Assembly (NCBI RefSeq): GCF_050176255.1
Contig: NZ_JBFXIE010000017.1
Direction: 5' to 3' (one strand)
Source: JBFXIE01 sp050176255
GTDB taxonomy: Bacteria; Pseudomonadota; Gammaproteobacteria; Burkholderiales; Burkholderiaceae_C
Length of the DNA stretch: 58,360 nucleotides
Shown here: one piece after another, positions 1 through 8,936 of the stretch
How positions within the stretch are numbered: the stretch's first letter is position 1
Layout of the letters: every line of letters begins with the position of its first letter
Made by a program: the position numbers and the translations under genes
Notes under the pieces: generated by a model
The model's input: the letters and a program-made list of their open reading frames with translations, nothing else
What the model was told of the DNA's origin: nothing
Databases searched by the model: none

Positions 1-7
1 GCCTTGA

Positions 8-37
8 ATTCTAACACACTTTCGAAAGACCTTGCAA
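8..37 (-). promoter_or_regulatory. Candidate leftward sigma-70 promoter
   Basis: On the minus strand TTGCAA (32-37) and TAGAAT (8-13) are separated by 18 nt, a reasonable -35/-10 pair. The spacer contains the palindrome CTTTCGAAAG. It would drive a gene left of the window. Sequence-only prediction. Confidence 0.4.
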
Positions 38-206
38 AACAGAGTGTCTTTCTAATTTCTCACCACCACCGCAAACCACAACTTACGCCACAGTCCGCTT
101 CAACAGCGAAGCCTTGAATCATACACCGGTTTTGAACCGAGAAACAAAACAAGGCAGGAAATTTTTAGCTTCCTTGCTGCAACCGGTTTGATCAAAGGAG
201 ATCGCC

Positions 207-234
207 TTGTCGTAGCGAGCGCAAATTGTATATC
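207..234 (+). promoter_or_regulatory. Candidate promoter of the ABC-F gene
   Basis: TTGTCG (207-212) and TATATC (229-234) are separated by 16 nt, about 100 nt upstream of the chosen start codon. A moderate match to sigma-70 consensus. Confidence 0.3.
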
Positions 235-333
235 GGGTTTACCCGCCAAAACGCGATCCTGACATTTTTTTGTCATGCCGAGCAGGCCGCAGCCATGCGA
301 AGCACTTTTGCGCACACCTCCATAATCGTGGAC

Positions 334-2226
334 ATGGCATTGATCACACTCATGGACGCCCAGTTGGCTTTCGGGCATGTAGCTCTTTTGGATCACACAC
401 ACTTTGCGCTCGAGCCCGGCGAGCGCGTCGGTTTGATTGGGCGCAATGGCGCCGGAAAGTCCTCGCTGCTCAAGATACTGGCGGGCCTGGAAAAGCCTGA
501 CGATGGCGCATTGAACGTGCAGCAAGGCATGCGCATCACCTACGTCGCGCAGGAGCCCTCCCTGTCGCTCGATGCCACCATCTTTGAAGCGGTCTCGCAA
601 GGACTCGCGGAGGCGATTGCGATTCGCGAGCAGTATCTTTCTGGTGCTTCCGGACTGAACCTGGATGCCCTGCAGTCGCGCATCGAAGCCTTGGACGCCT
701 GGAATTGGGAACAGAGGGTGGACGAAACCTTGCAGCGCCTGCATCTTGATCCGCAGGCGGTGATCGGCGCGCTCTCCGGTGGCACCAAAAAACGCGTAGC
801 ACTGGCCCAGGCGCTGGTCGCGCGGCCTGACGTGCTGCTGCTGGACGAGCCCACCAACCACCTGGATCTGGACTCCATCGTCTGGCTGGAAGACTTGCTG
901 CTCGACTTCAAGGGCGGCATCGTCACCATCACCCACGACCGCGCCTTTCTTGACCGCATTGCCACTCGCATCGTGGAGCTGGACCGGGGGCAGCTGCGCT
1001 CCTACCCTGGCAACTTTGCCCAGTATGTCCTGCAGAAAGAGGAGCAGCTGGCGCAAGAAGCCGTCATCAGCGCCCGCGCAGACAAACTGCTCGCACAGGA
1101 AGAGGTGTGGATACGCAAGGGTGTGGAGGCCCGGCGTACACGAAGCCAAAGCCGCATCAGCCGACTCGAAGCCCTGCGCGCCAATCGCGCAGCGCGGCGC
1201 GAAGCTCTGGGCAGCGTGAAGATGGACATCGCATCAGGCAGCCAGAACGGCTACCAGGGCAAGATCGTGGCCGAACTCACCCACGTGACCAAGGCTTTCG
1301 GCGATAAAACCGTCGTGCGCGACTTCAGCGCCACTATCCTGCGGGGCGACAAGGTGGGCCTGATCGGGCCCAACGGCGCTGGTAAAACCACGCTATTGAA
1401 GCTGATCCTGGGCGAGCTGGAGCCCGACAGCGGCAGCGTGCGGCGCGGCTCCAACCTGCAGGTCGCGTACTTTGACCAGATGCGCCACAGCATCGACCTG
1501 AATGCCACGCTGGAGGACTTCATCAGCCCCGGCAGCGAGTGGATAGAGATTGGCTCCCAGCGCAAGCATGTCAAAAGCTACCTGAGCGATTTTTTGTTCT
1601 CCCCGGCGCGCGCGCATTCGCCCGTGCGCTCGCTCTCGGGCGGCGAGCGCAACCGGCTGCTGCTGGCGCGGCTGTTTGCCCGCCCGGCCAACGTGCTGGT
1701 GCTGGACGAGCCCACCAACGACCTGGACATCGACACGCTGGATCTGCTGGAGGAGCTGCTGCAAAGCTACGACGGCACGGTGTTCCTCGTCAGCCACGAC
1801 CGCACCTTTCTGGACAACGTGGTCACCAGCACCATTGCCAGCGAGGGTGGCGGGGTGTGGCGCGAGTACGAAGGCAGCGTGCAGGACTGGCTGACCCAGT
1901 CCCGCCGCAGCCGCGAGCTGGCAGGCGCAGCGGCGGCGGCGACCGCCGTCAAAAATGCAAACAAAAATGACGACCAGCCCGCTCCAATCAAGCGCGAGCA
2001 GCTACAAAAAAAGAAGCTGAGCTACAAAGAACAACGCGAACTGGAACAGCTGCCCGCCCAGATTGACGCGCTGGAAGCCGAGCAAAAGGCCATCCGCGAT
2101 GAGCTGGCCGACGCCAGCCTGTATGCGCGCGACGCTGCGCGCGCCACGGCGCTGCACGCGCGGGACGGCGAAATCGAAGAGCTGCTGATGCAGGCGCTGG
2201 AGCGCTGGTCCGCGCTCTCTGCCTGA
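334..2226 (+). CDS. uup: ABC-F family ATPase, Uup-like
   Basis: Soluble ABC-F protein with two ATP-binding cassettes and no membrane segment. The family acts at ribosomes or, for Uup, also on branched DNA and transposon excision. Domain 1 has Walker A GRNGAGKS (residues 36-43), signature LSGGTKKR (about 145) and Walker B LLLDEPTNHLD (about 168). Domain 2 has GPNGAGKT (about 345), LSGGERNR (about 434) and LVLDEPTNDLD (about 456). A charged C-terminal helical tail with LSYKEQRELEQLP (about 560-630) is typical of Uup. The ATG at 334 is chosen because homologous sequence begins there; an upstream ATG at 226 would add 36 unrelated residues. The linker before the tail (1948-2010) appears to be encoded by a copy of the local intergenic repeat. 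Confidence 0.9.
   Translation: MALITLMDAQLAFGHVALLDHTHFALEPGERVGLIGRNGAGKSSLLKILAGLEKPDDGALNVQQGMRITYVAQEPSLSLDATIFEAVSQGLAEAIAIREQYLSGASGLNLDALQSRIEALDAWNWEQRVDETLQRLHLDPQAVIGALSGGTKKRVALAQALVARPDVLLLDEPTNHLDLDSIVWLEDLLLDFKGGIVTITHDRAFLDRIATRIVELDRGQLRSYPGNFAQYVLQKEEQLAQEAVISARADKLLAQEEVWIRKGVEARRTRSQSRISRLEALRANRAARREALGSVKMDIASGSQNGYQGKIVAELTHVTKAFGDKTVVRDFSATILRGDKVGLIGPNGAGKTTLLKLILGELEPDSGSVRRGSNLQVAYFDQMRHSIDLNATLEDFISPGSEWIEIGSQRKHVKSYLSDFLFSPARAHSPVRSLSGGERNRLLLARLFARPANVLVLDEPTNDLDIDTLDLLEELLQSYDGTVFLVSHDRTFLDNVVTSTIASEGGGVWREYEGSVQDWLTQSRRSRELAGAAAAATAVKNANKNDDQPAPIKREQLQKKKLSYKEQRELEQLPAQIDALEAEQKAIRDELADASLYARDAARATALHARDGEIEELLMQALERWSALSA
1948..2010 (+). repeat. Repeat copy inside uup coding sequence
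   Basis: The segment contains ATCAAGCGCGAGCAGCTA followed by an A run and begins GTCAAAAA. It closely follows the reverse complement of the intergenic repeat at 23139-23200, which reads TATCAAGCGCTGGCAGCTAT in the matching part. It stays in frame and encodes the linker PIKREQLQKKK before the coiled-coil tail. Confidence 0.5.
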
Positions 2227-2280
2227 CCGACCCGACCCCGGCAGGCTGCGCAGCGTGCGCAGCGCCGTCAAAATCATCAA

Positions 2281-2340
2281 GGCCAAATCAGGCTCTAACC
2301 CGCGCCAGGAAAGCGCAAGCTGCTCACATTTTTATCAAAT
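2281..2340. repeat. Intergenic repeat (AGCTGC/GCGCTT family), copy 1
   Basis: Contains GCGCCAGGAAAGCGCAAGC and GCTGCTCACATTTTTATCAAA, matching the arms and A/T-rich ends of the other copies. It lies between the convergent ends of uup and cheB, where it may terminate one or both transcripts; no strong T-tract hairpin is apparent. Confidence 0.6.
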
Positions 2341-3465
2341 GCGGTGATGCAGCCGGTCGGTGGAGCCGCGCAAGCGCGCGATCAGTGCGGGCGCAATCTG
2401 GTTGAGCGGCAGCACCTCGTCGGCGGCGCCGTGGGCGATGGCCTCGCGCGGCATGCCGAAGACGATGCAGCTGGCTTCGTCCTGCACGTAGTTGTAGCTG
2501 CCCGCGTCCTTCATCTCGCGCATGGCCGCCGCACCGTCGCCGCCCATGCCGGTCAGCATGATGCCGTAGGCATTGCGCCCCACCACCGCTGCGGCTGACT
2601 TGAACAGCACTTCCACCGACGGTTTGTGCCGGTTCACGGGCGGGCCGTCATCCACCACAGCCACGTAATTGGCGCCGCTGCGTGCAATCGAAAACTGCTT
2701 GCCCCCCGGGGCGATGTAGGCATGGCCAGGCAGGATGCGCTCGCCGTTCACTGCCTCTTTCACAATGATCTGGCACAGGCTGTCCAGGCGCGCCGCAAAG
2801 CTGGTGGTAAACCCGGGCGGCATGTGCTGGGTGATGACGATGGCCGGCGAATCAGCGGGCATCTGCGTCAGCACCTCACGGATGGCCTCCGTGCCGCCGG
2901 TGGAGGCGCCGATGCAAATGAGCTTTTCCGTGGACACCCGCCCCAGCAGGGCCGACGCCGACACCGGCGGCGCAGCCACAGCGGCGCTGGCCGAAGCCGC
3001 GCCAGCTCCCGCAACCGGCTTCACGATGGCCTGGGCGCTGCGCACCGGCATGCGCCGCACATGGGCCACTGCCGCCACGCGGATCTTGTCCACGATCTGC
3101 GCCGCCAGCTCATTCAGCCCGCTGGCCAGCCCCACGCGCGGCTTGGCCACGAAATCGACGGCACCCAACTCCAGCGCCCGCATCGTTACTTCGGCGCCGC
3201 GCTCGGTCAGGGTGGAGATCATCACCACCGGCATGGGCCGCAGGCGCATCAGGCGCCCCAGGAAGTCGATGCCGTCCATGCGCGGCATTTCCACGTCCAG
3301 CGTGATCACGTCAGGGTTTTTCTCGCGGATCATCTCGCGCGCGATCAACGGATCGTTGGCAGTGCCGATGCACTCCATGTCGCTCTGGCGGTTGATGATC
3401 GCCGACAGCAGGCTGCGTACCAGTGCCGAATCGTCCACCACAATCACCCTGATCTTCCCGCTCAT
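2335..3465 (-). CDS. cheB: CheB protein-glutamate methylesterase/deamidase
   Basis: Removes methyl groups from chemoreceptor glutamates and is activated by phosphorylation from CheA. An N-terminal receiver domain carries the DD pair and phospho-acceptor Asp57 (TLDVEMPRMDG). A linker of roughly 50 residues leads to the esterase domain with the catalytic triad Ser188 (GASTGGT), His214 (TQHMPPG) and Asp310 (TGMGGDG). The ATG at 3465 is preferred to an in-frame TTG three codons upstream (3474). It is the last gene of the leftward che operon, 42 nt after cheD, and ends next to the repeat that separates it from uup. Confidence 0.97.
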   Translation of the reverse strand: MSGKIRVIVVDDSALVRSLLSAIINRQSDMECIGTANDPLIAREMIREKNPDVITLDVEMPRMDGIDFLGRLMRLRPMPVVMISTLTERGAEVTMRALELGAVDFVAKPRVGLASGLNELAAQIVDKIRVAAVAHVRRMPVRSAQAIVKPVAGAGAASASAAVAAPPVSASALLGRVSTEKLICIGASTGGTEAIREVLTQMPADSPAIVITQHMPPGFTTSFAARLDSLCQIIVKEAVNGERILPGHAYIAPGGKQFSIARSGANYVAVVDDGPPVNRHKPSVEVLFKSAAAVVGRNAYGIMLTGMGGDGAAAMREMKDAGSYNYVQDEASCIVFGMPREAIAHGAADEVLPLNQIAPALIARLRGSTDRLHHRI

Positions 3466-3507
3466 GCCCTTCAAACGCTCCTTGTATCGATTGCGAACAC
3501 GGCCCGG

Positions 3508-4248
3508 TCAGAACAAGTCAACCGAACCGCCTCGGGTCGCCCGCGCCACCGTGGCGGCGTTGCCGCGCACCACTTCTTCGGCCAGGGTCTCGGGATGCGC
3601 ATGCGCCAACCGTTTGACCATGGCCTTGCCCGTCGCCGGAAAAAACACGACCTTGCGGGGGTAGATGTCGAGCACATCCTCCGAGACCACCGGGATGCGC
3701 TCTGTCGCCAGGTAGTTTTGCACAAACCGGGTGTTGCGCTCGCCGACGTTCAAGGTGGTGAAGTTGTGCATGACCTGCGCGCCGCCAAAAATCTTGGCCT
3801 GCATGCTCTCGCGGCGCGCGCCCAGTTTCATCATCTCGTTGATCAGCAGCTCCATGGCGTAGGAGCCGTAGCGCCCCGACACATCGGCGCTGTCGCCATC
3901 GGGCAGCATGAAGTGATTCATGCCGCCCACGCGCGAGCGGCTGTCCCACAGGCACGCGGCAATGCACGAGCCCAGCACCGTCATGATGGACAGGCGCTCG
4001 CGGGCGACAAAAAACTCGCCTGGCAGCACCTTGACAGCGTTGTGCTGGAAATGGGGGTCAAAGAAAAAGAACCCCGCCTCGCCCGGCCTGCGCGCGCGCG
4101 CCTTGAGCTCTTGCAGCGACACCTCGGGCGCGGAGGCCAGATTTGAAGCGTCCGGCCCGAGCGGGCTGATGCGCGGCAGGTGCCTGCGATCAGGCCCGCC
4201 CTGCGGTGCGCCGGCGCCGAGGGAATCAGCTGCTGTGGTAGTGCTCAT
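3508..4248 (-). CDS. cheD: CheD chemoreceptor glutamine deamidase
   Basis: Deamidates specific receptor glutamines. The catalytic Cys95 lies in TVLGSCIAACLWD and the His112 in GGMNHFMLP, the two signature motifs of the family. At 246 residues it is longer than the minimal CheD domain because about 60 proline- and glycine-rich residues precede it. It lies between cheR and cheB, as in many betaproteobacterial che operons. Confidence 0.95.
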   Translation of the reverse strand: MSTTTAADSLGAGAPQGGPDRRHLPRISPLGPDASNLASAPEVSLQELKARARRPGEAGFFFFDPHFQHNAVKVLPGEFFVARERLSIMTVLGSCIAACLWDSRSRVGGMNHFMLPDGDSADVSGRYGSYAMELLINEMMKLGARRESMQAKIFGGAQVMHNFTTLNVGERNTRFVQNYLATERIPVVSEDVLDIYPRKVVFFPATGKAMVKRLAHAHPETLAEEVVRGNAATVARATRGGSVDLF

Positions 4249-4328
4249 GTGCGGCAGAGGTCTGGCGTTGCCCGGTGGGTGCGTGGTGATGAACTGCTGG
4301 GCGCCGGGTGGGTTTGCGGCCTGGTGGG

Positions 4329-5246
4329 TCAGATGCGCTCATAGACCGTCTTGCCGCGCAGGACAAAGAGATCGCGGGAGTCACTGAAATTTTCTGCATG
4401 TCCCACGAACAGCGTACCACCGGGCTTGAGCACGCGGTGGATTCGCTCGAGCACGCGCCGCTGGGTGGGAGCATCGAAGTAGATCATGACGTTGCGGCAA
4501 AAAACCACGTCGAAGGGCTCGCGAAACGGCCAATCGTCCTGGATCAGGTTCACGCTCAGAAAATCAATGGGCCGACGCAGCTCGGGGCGCACACGGGCCA
4601 GCCCGGCGTTAGCGCCCTTGCCGCGCAGAAAAAAGCGCTGCAGGCGTTCCTGGCTCAGGCCTTTGAGGCTGTCGAGCCGGTACACGCCACGCGCCGCCGT
4701 GGCCAGCACACGCGAGTCGATGTCGCTGGCCGCCAGCTTGAACTGGGCGTTGTTGCCCAGCGTCTCCAGCACCGTCATGGCGATGGAATAGGGCTCTTCG
4801 CCCGTGGAAGCCGCGCTGCACCAGATGCGCCACGCCCCGCTGGAGCGCATGCGCAGCAGCGAGCCCAGAATCTCGAAATGATGCTGCTCACGAAAGAAGG
4901 CCGTGAGGTTGGTGGTGAGCGCGTTGACGAACTCCTGCCACTCCGGCCCGTCATTGCTCTCCAGCCAGCCCAGGTAGTCGCGAAAGCTGGTGTGCCCCGT
5001 CTCGCGCAGGCGGCGCGACAGGCGGCTGTACACCATGGCGTGCTTGCCGTCGTGCAGGCTGATGCCCGCCCGCTGGTGGATCAGCGACTGCACGCGTGAA
5101 AAATCGGCCTGGGTCCAGGCGAACTCGCGCGCGTCAACGCCCTGATCCGCCGCAGCGTCGTGGTCATGCGTGGCACCCATCGCCGCCACCCGCGCTTGGC
5201 GCCGGATCTGGGCGCGATCTGCGGGAACGCCCTCCTGCCGATTCAT
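4329..5246 (-). CDS. cheR: CheR chemotaxis protein methyltransferase
   Basis: S-adenosylmethionine-dependent methylation of receptor glutamates. An N-terminal helical CheR_N domain (about 45-110) is followed by the methyltransferase core with WCSAASTGEEPYS, the acidic motif DIDSRVL and VVFCRNVMIYFD. The ATG at 5246 (MNRQEGVP) gives 305 residues. The open frame extends upstream to 5411, but that part overlaps cheW and reads as an antiparallel-free shadow with no CheR similarity. Next gene cheD begins 80 nt downstream. Confidence 0.95.
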   Translation of the reverse strand: MNRQEGVPADRAQIRRQARVAAMGATHDHDAAADQGVDAREFAWTQADFSRVQSLIHQRAGISLHDGKHAMVYSRLSRRLRETGHTSFRDYLGWLESNDGPEWQEFVNALTTNLTAFFREQHHFEILGSLLRMRSSGAWRIWCSAASTGEEPYSIAMTVLETLGNNAQFKLAASDIDSRVLATAARGVYRLDSLKGLSQERLQRFFLRGKGANAGLARVRPELRRPIDFLSVNLIQDDWPFREPFDVVFCRNVMIYFDAPTQRRVLERIHRVLKPGGTLFVGHAENFSDSRDLFVLRGKTVYERI

Positions 5247-5295
5247 GACCGGTCTTTCGGACACGCGCACCTTGCAGGCAACACGCAGCGAATCA

Positions 5296-5784
5296 TCAGT
5301 CCCCAATCGAAGCAAGCCCCATGTCCACGCCGGACATGAGTTTTTCGATGTCCAGCAGGATGAGCATGCGATCGCCCAGCGAGCCCAGGCCGCGGATGCA
5401 CTGCGCGTCAATGGCGCTTTCGATGTCCGGCGCGGCGCGCACCTGCTCGGGCGACAACGCCATCACGTCGCTGACCGAATCCACGACGATGCCCACCACA
5501 CGCTCGCGCAGGTTCAGGATGATGACCACCGTGAAGCTGTTGTACTCGGCCTGCGCGCAGTTGAAGCGCAGACGCATGTCCACGATCGGCACGATGGTGC
5601 CGCGCAGATTGGTCACGCCCTTGATGAAGGCGGGCGCATGGGCAATGCGCGTGGGGTTCTCGTAACCCCGGATTTCCTGCACCTTGAGGATGTCAATGCC
5701 GTATTCCTCCTGGCCCAGGCGAAAGGTGAGGTATTCCCGCGCTCCCGCTGCAGCGGCTTCCACGCCCTTGTCCACCACGTTCAT
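5296..5784 (-). CDS. cheW: CheW coupling protein
   Basis: Adaptor linking chemoreceptors to CheA. A single CheW SH3-like domain spans nearly all of its 162 residues: YLTFRLGQEEYGIDI, the IRGYENPTRIAHAP motif, GVTNLRGTIVPIVDMR and RMLILLDIEKLM are all typical. It sits 45 nt after cheA. No chemoreceptor gene occurs between cheW and cheR, unlike some relatives that have a tsr/tar gene there. Confidence 0.97.
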   Translation of the reverse strand: MNVVDKGVEAAAAGAREYLTFRLGQEEYGIDILKVQEIRGYENPTRIAHAPAFIKGVTNLRGTIVPIVDMRLRFNCAQAEYNSFTVVIILNLRERVVGIVVDSVSDVMALSPEQVRAAPDIESAIDAQCIRGLGSLGDRMLILLDIEKLMSGVDMGLASIGD

Positions 5785-5829
5785 GCCTTCACTCCTCGTA
5801 GTTCTGCGTTATGCCATGCCAATGGCAAC

Positions 5830-8013
5830 TCAATGGCGCGCACGTCGCACCAGGGCCGCCGTATCCAGAATCAGGGCCACGGTGCCATCACCCAAAATGG
5901 TGGCGCCCGACACATTGGGCACCTTGCGGTAGTTGGTCTCCAGGTTCTTGACCACCACCTGGTGCTGGCCCAGAAGTTCATCGACCAGCACGGCCACGCG
6001 GCTGCCGTCGGCCTCCACCACCACCATGATGGTGCTGGCCTCGCCGCCGTCGTGGCGCGGCACCTGGAATATCTTTTCCAGCGCCATCACGGGCATGTAC
6101 TCGTCGCGCACCTTCACCAGTTGCGAGCCCTGGGCCACGGTGTTGAGGTCGCCCGGGTTGACCTGGAAAGACTCGACCACCGACGACAGCGGCAGGATGT
6201 ACACCTCGCCGCCCACCCCGACGGACATGCCGTCCATGATGGCCAGCGTGAGCGGCAGGCGCACCGACACGCGCATGCCGTAGCCCTCTGCCGAATCAAT
6301 CTCCACCGAGCCGCCCAGCGCCGTGATGTTGCGCTTGACCACGTCCATGCCCACGCCGCGGCCCGACACGTCAGTCACCACCTCGGCCGTGGAAAAGCCC
6401 GGCGCAAGAATCAGGTTCCAGACCTCGCTGTCGGGCATGGCATCGGACACATCCATGCCGCGCTCTCGGGCCTTGCGCAGAATCTTCTCGCGCGACATGC
6501 CCTTGCCGTCGTCCCGCACCTCGATGACGATGGAGCCGCCCTGGTGCGAGGCCGACAGCGTGATCGTGCCGTGCTCGGGCTTGCCGGCCGCCAGGCGCTC
6601 GGCGGGCAGCTCGATGCCGTGGTCGCAACTATTGCGCACCAGGTGGGTAAGCGGGTCGGTGATTTTCTCGACCAGACTCTTGTCCAGCTCGGTGGCCTCA
6701 CCGTGGGTGACAAAGTCCACCTTCTTGTCCAGCTTGCTCGCCAGGTCGCGCAGCATGCGCGGGAAGCGGTTGAAGACGATGGACATGGGAATCATGCGGA
6801 TCGACATCACCGACTCCTGCAGATCGCGGGTATTGCGATCGAGGTCGGCCAGCCCCGCCAGCAGTTGCTGGTACACGCCGGGGTCCAGGTCGCGGCTGTT
6901 TTGCGCAAGCATGGCCTGGGTGATGACCAGCTCGCCCACCAGGTTGATGAGCTGGTCCACCTTGCTCACGGCCACGCGGATGGTGGACGACTCGATGGAT
7001 GCCTGGCTGGTGGCCCTGGATTCGGCAGGCGCACGGGCTGGCGCCTGCGGCGCGGCAGATGCATCAGGTGTCACCGAGCCCGCCACCGCAGCCGACGCGG
7101 ACATGGCAGCTGCGGCCACCTCGTCGGCCGGCACGCCGGGCGCGCCGGGAAAGAAGCCGTAAGGCTGGGCGACGGCCGCAGCGCTTGGCGCATGCAGCTC
7201 GTAGTCATGCAATTCGTGATCCTGCGCTGCGGCAGACGGGGCCGGGGCACCGGCATCCAGAATGCGCACCTGCTCCTTGGCGACATGAAACGCGAACAGA
7301 TCCAGCAGATCGTCATCGCTGGATGTCGTCTGCACGGCAAACCGGCGCATGTCTGGGCGGTCGTCAGGCAGGTCGCTGATGCTGCCCAGGCCGGGAATGT
7401 CGCGAAACAGCTCCTTGATGGCCTCGGCCTGCGCGGGCTGGTTCATCGGGCCGATGTGGATCTCCAGCGCACGCAGCCCGCTGGCGGCCTGCGCGGGCGC
7501 GGGTGCCGGGGCAGGCACTGCCGCAGGCGCGACCGGGGCGGGCGCGGCAACGGGCGCTGGCACAGCCACAGGGGGCGCCGCCTCGGCAGGCGCTGCGCCC
7601 GCGGCCAGTTCGCTGATACGGCGTACCAGCTCATGGGTGGACAGAGCCTCGCCCTGCCCGCCCGCCTGGTGGCGCGCCAGCAGGCTGCGCGATGCGTCGG
7701 CGGACTCGAGCAGCACGTCCACCATCTGGGGGAGAAACTGCAGTTCGTGGCGGCGCAGCCTGTCGAGCAGCGACTCCATCTGGTGCGTGAGTTCGGCCAC
7801 GTCGGAAAAACCAAAGGTGGCCGCGCCGCCCTTGATGGAGTGAGCGCAGCGGAAGATGCCATTGAGCTCTTCATCGTTGGTGGCGTTCACGTCCAGCCCC
7901 AACAGCATTTGCTCCATCAGGTCGAGGTTCTCGCCGGCCTCTTCGAAGAAGATTTGATAGAACTGGCTGAGGTCGAAGTCCGCGCCCGCGCCCTCTTGAA
8001 AGATGTCCGCCAT
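5830..8013 (-). CDS. cheA: CheA chemotaxis histidine kinase
   Basis: Autophosphorylating kinase that feeds CheY and CheB. Domains in order: HPt (1-125) with phospho-acceptor His58 in CAHSIKGGAATF; an Ala/Pro-rich linker (about 145-190); a short P2-like region (about 195-260); a second low-complexity linker; dimerization helices from about 345 (STIRVAVSKVDQLINLVGELV); HATPase_c with the N-box NSCDHGIE, G1 VRDDGKGM and G2 GRGVGMDVV; and a C-terminal CheW-like domain. The 727-residue length is normal for the family. Start ATG at 8013. Confidence 0.97.
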   Translation of the reverse strand: MADIFQEGAGADFDLSQFYQIFFEEAGENLDLMEQMLLGLDVNATNDEELNGIFRCAHSIKGGAATFGFSDVAELTHQMESLLDRLRRHELQFLPQMVDVLLESADASRSLLARHQAGGQGEALSTHELVRRISELAAGAAPAEAAPPVAVPAPVAAPAPVAPAAVPAPAPAPAQAASGLRALEIHIGPMNQPAQAEAIKELFRDIPGLGSISDLPDDRPDMRRFAVQTTSSDDDLLDLFAFHVAKEQVRILDAGAPAPSAAAQDHELHDYELHAPSAAAVAQPYGFFPGAPGVPADEVAAAAMSASAAVAGSVTPDASAAPQAPARAPAESRATSQASIESSTIRVAVSKVDQLINLVGELVITQAMLAQNSRDLDPGVYQQLLAGLADLDRNTRDLQESVMSIRMIPMSIVFNRFPRMLRDLASKLDKKVDFVTHGEATELDKSLVEKITDPLTHLVRNSCDHGIELPAERLAAGKPEHGTITLSASHQGGSIVIEVRDDGKGMSREKILRKARERGMDVSDAMPDSEVWNLILAPGFSTAEVVTDVSGRGVGMDVVKRNITALGGSVEIDSAEGYGMRVSVRLPLTLAIMDGMSVGVGGEVYILPLSSVVESFQVNPGDLNTVAQGSQLVKVRDEYMPVMALEKIFQVPRHDGGEASTIMVVVEADGSRVAVLVDELLGQHQVVVKNLETNYRKVPNVSGATILGDGTVALILDTAALVRRARH

Positions 8014-8060
8014 TGTCCGGGTTCCTGTTTTCTGCGTGTGGGGAGTGTGGGTCGGCGCTG

Positions 8061-8423
8061 TCAGCGGATGACCTTCTGGATGACCTCGATGAGGCGGTTG
8101 GGGTCAAAGGGCTTGACCAGCCACCCGGTGGCGCCCGCGCTGCGGCCTGCCTGCTTCATCTGGTCACTGGACTCGGTGGTGAGGATGAGGATAGGAGTGT
8201 TTTTGAACCGCGGGTGCTCGCGCAGTCTGCGCGTCAGGCCGATGCCGTCCAGGCGGGGCATGTTCTGATCAGCCAGCACCAGGTGGATATCGTGGGACTC
8301 GGCCTTTTCCAGTGCATCCTGGCCATCTACGGCTTCCACCACATGGTAGCCCGCGCCCGTAAGCGTGAAGGAGACCATCTTCCGCATGGACGGAGAATCA
8401 TCGACGGCAAGAATGGACTGCAT
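8061..8423 (-). CDS. cheY: CheY-type response regulator, che-operon copy
   Basis: Single receiver domain of 120 residues. The acidic pair VDD (7-9), phospho-acceptor Asp in LVLADQNMPRLDG, the conserved Thr in ILTTES and Lys in WLVKPFDP are all present. No output domain. It lies directly upstream of cheA. It differs clearly from the second CheY at 47708-48094, which is more like canonical CheY that binds FliM (the KPFTKATLEEK C-terminus). This copy may be a phosphate sink or act on another partner; that is inference. Confidence 0.9.
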   Translation of the reverse strand: MQSILAVDDSPSMRKMVSFTLTGAGYHVVEAVDGQDALEKAESHDIHLVLADQNMPRLDGIGLTRRLREHPRFKNTPILILTTESSDQMKQAGRSAGATGWLVKPFDPNRLIEVIQKVIR

Positions 8424-8489
8424 TTAACGCTCCAACGACTTCTGACTTGTGAATAGGTTGATAGTTTGAACGACAACGGACCGGGCAAT

Positions 8490-8936
8490 TTAGAAAAGCT
8501 CCACCGAGCCCGCAGCCATCTCGCTTTGGGTCACGGGATTGGGGCGCTCGGGTGCCGTGCCTTCCAGCGGCGCGGCCTGCTCGCCCTCGTCGCCGCCCAT
8601 GGTCTCGGCCGCAAGGCGGAACACGCACGCGCCCAGCACCTGCCTGGTGTGGCCCAGCAGTTGTGTTGCCATATCGTGGAACTGCAACTCCGTCACCGCC
8701 TTGCGCAAGGCCGTGCGCATCGCGGCCAGCTCAACAGAGTTGCCAACCATGGCGTCGGTCAACGCTCCATTGGCCTCATCGAACCGCTGCAAAAGATTGT
8801 CCGTGGCATGGTTGAGCAAGCCCTCCAGGCGATGCAGGTCGTGCAAGACCATCAGCAGGGAGTCCTGCAACTCGGCTGCCACCATCACGGGTACCTGCAC
8901 AGCAGGGCCGTCTGGCGTATTGAGCGTAGATTGCAT
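8490..8936 (-). CDS. Small CheZ-like protein with DxxxQ motif
   Basis: A 148-residue, mostly helical protein heading the che operon, 66 nt upstream of cheY. Near residue 95 it contains LQFHDMATQLLGH, which matches the catalytic core of CheZ (DFHDLTGQVI in the window's own CheZ) including the D-x-x-x-Q pair that dephosphorylates CheY-P. The rest does not look like full-length CheZ and lacks the C-terminal CheY-binding peptide. The second of two adjacent ATGs (8936) is chosen because GGAG sits at the right distance; a GTG at 8996 is an alternative. Phosphatase function is inferred. Confidence 0.65.
   Translation of the reverse strand: MQSTLNTPDGPAVQVPVMVAAELQDSLLMVLHDLHRLEGLLNHATDNLLQRFDEANGALTDAMVGNSVELAAMRTALRKAVTELQFHDMATQLLGHTRQVLGACVFRLAAETMGGDEGEQAAPLEGTAPERPNPVTQSEMAAGSVELF

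Larger units (their letters stand above)
1..333. other. Left-edge intergenic region
   Basis: No gene is supported in these 333 bases. The region holds a candidate leftward sigma-70 promoter at 8-37 and a candidate rightward promoter for the ABC-F gene at 207-234. GCCTTGAAT occurs twice (1-9 and about 110-118). A perfect 10-bp palindrome CTTTCGAAAG lies at 19-28 inside the spacer of the leftward promoter. The region is clearly AT-richer than the genes around it, as expected of regulatory DNA. What the leftward promoter serves lies outside the window. Confidence 0.6.

Noticed and set aside
1..120. rRNA operon leader on the minus strand
   Set aside because: The promoter-like -35/-10 pair suggested it, but no conserved 16S 5' sequence is inside the window and the rest does not resemble a processed leader.
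100..1149. Open frame on the minus strand across the left edge
   Set aside because: Antisense of uup and its promoter region; no recognisable protein features.
2626..4146. Open frame of 506 codons on the plus strand
   Set aside because: Antisense of cheB and cheD.
5170..8268. Open frame of 1032 codons on the plus strand
   Set aside because: It is the antisense of cheA, cheW and part of cheR. High GC keeps it open; its His/Arg-rich sequence has no domain.
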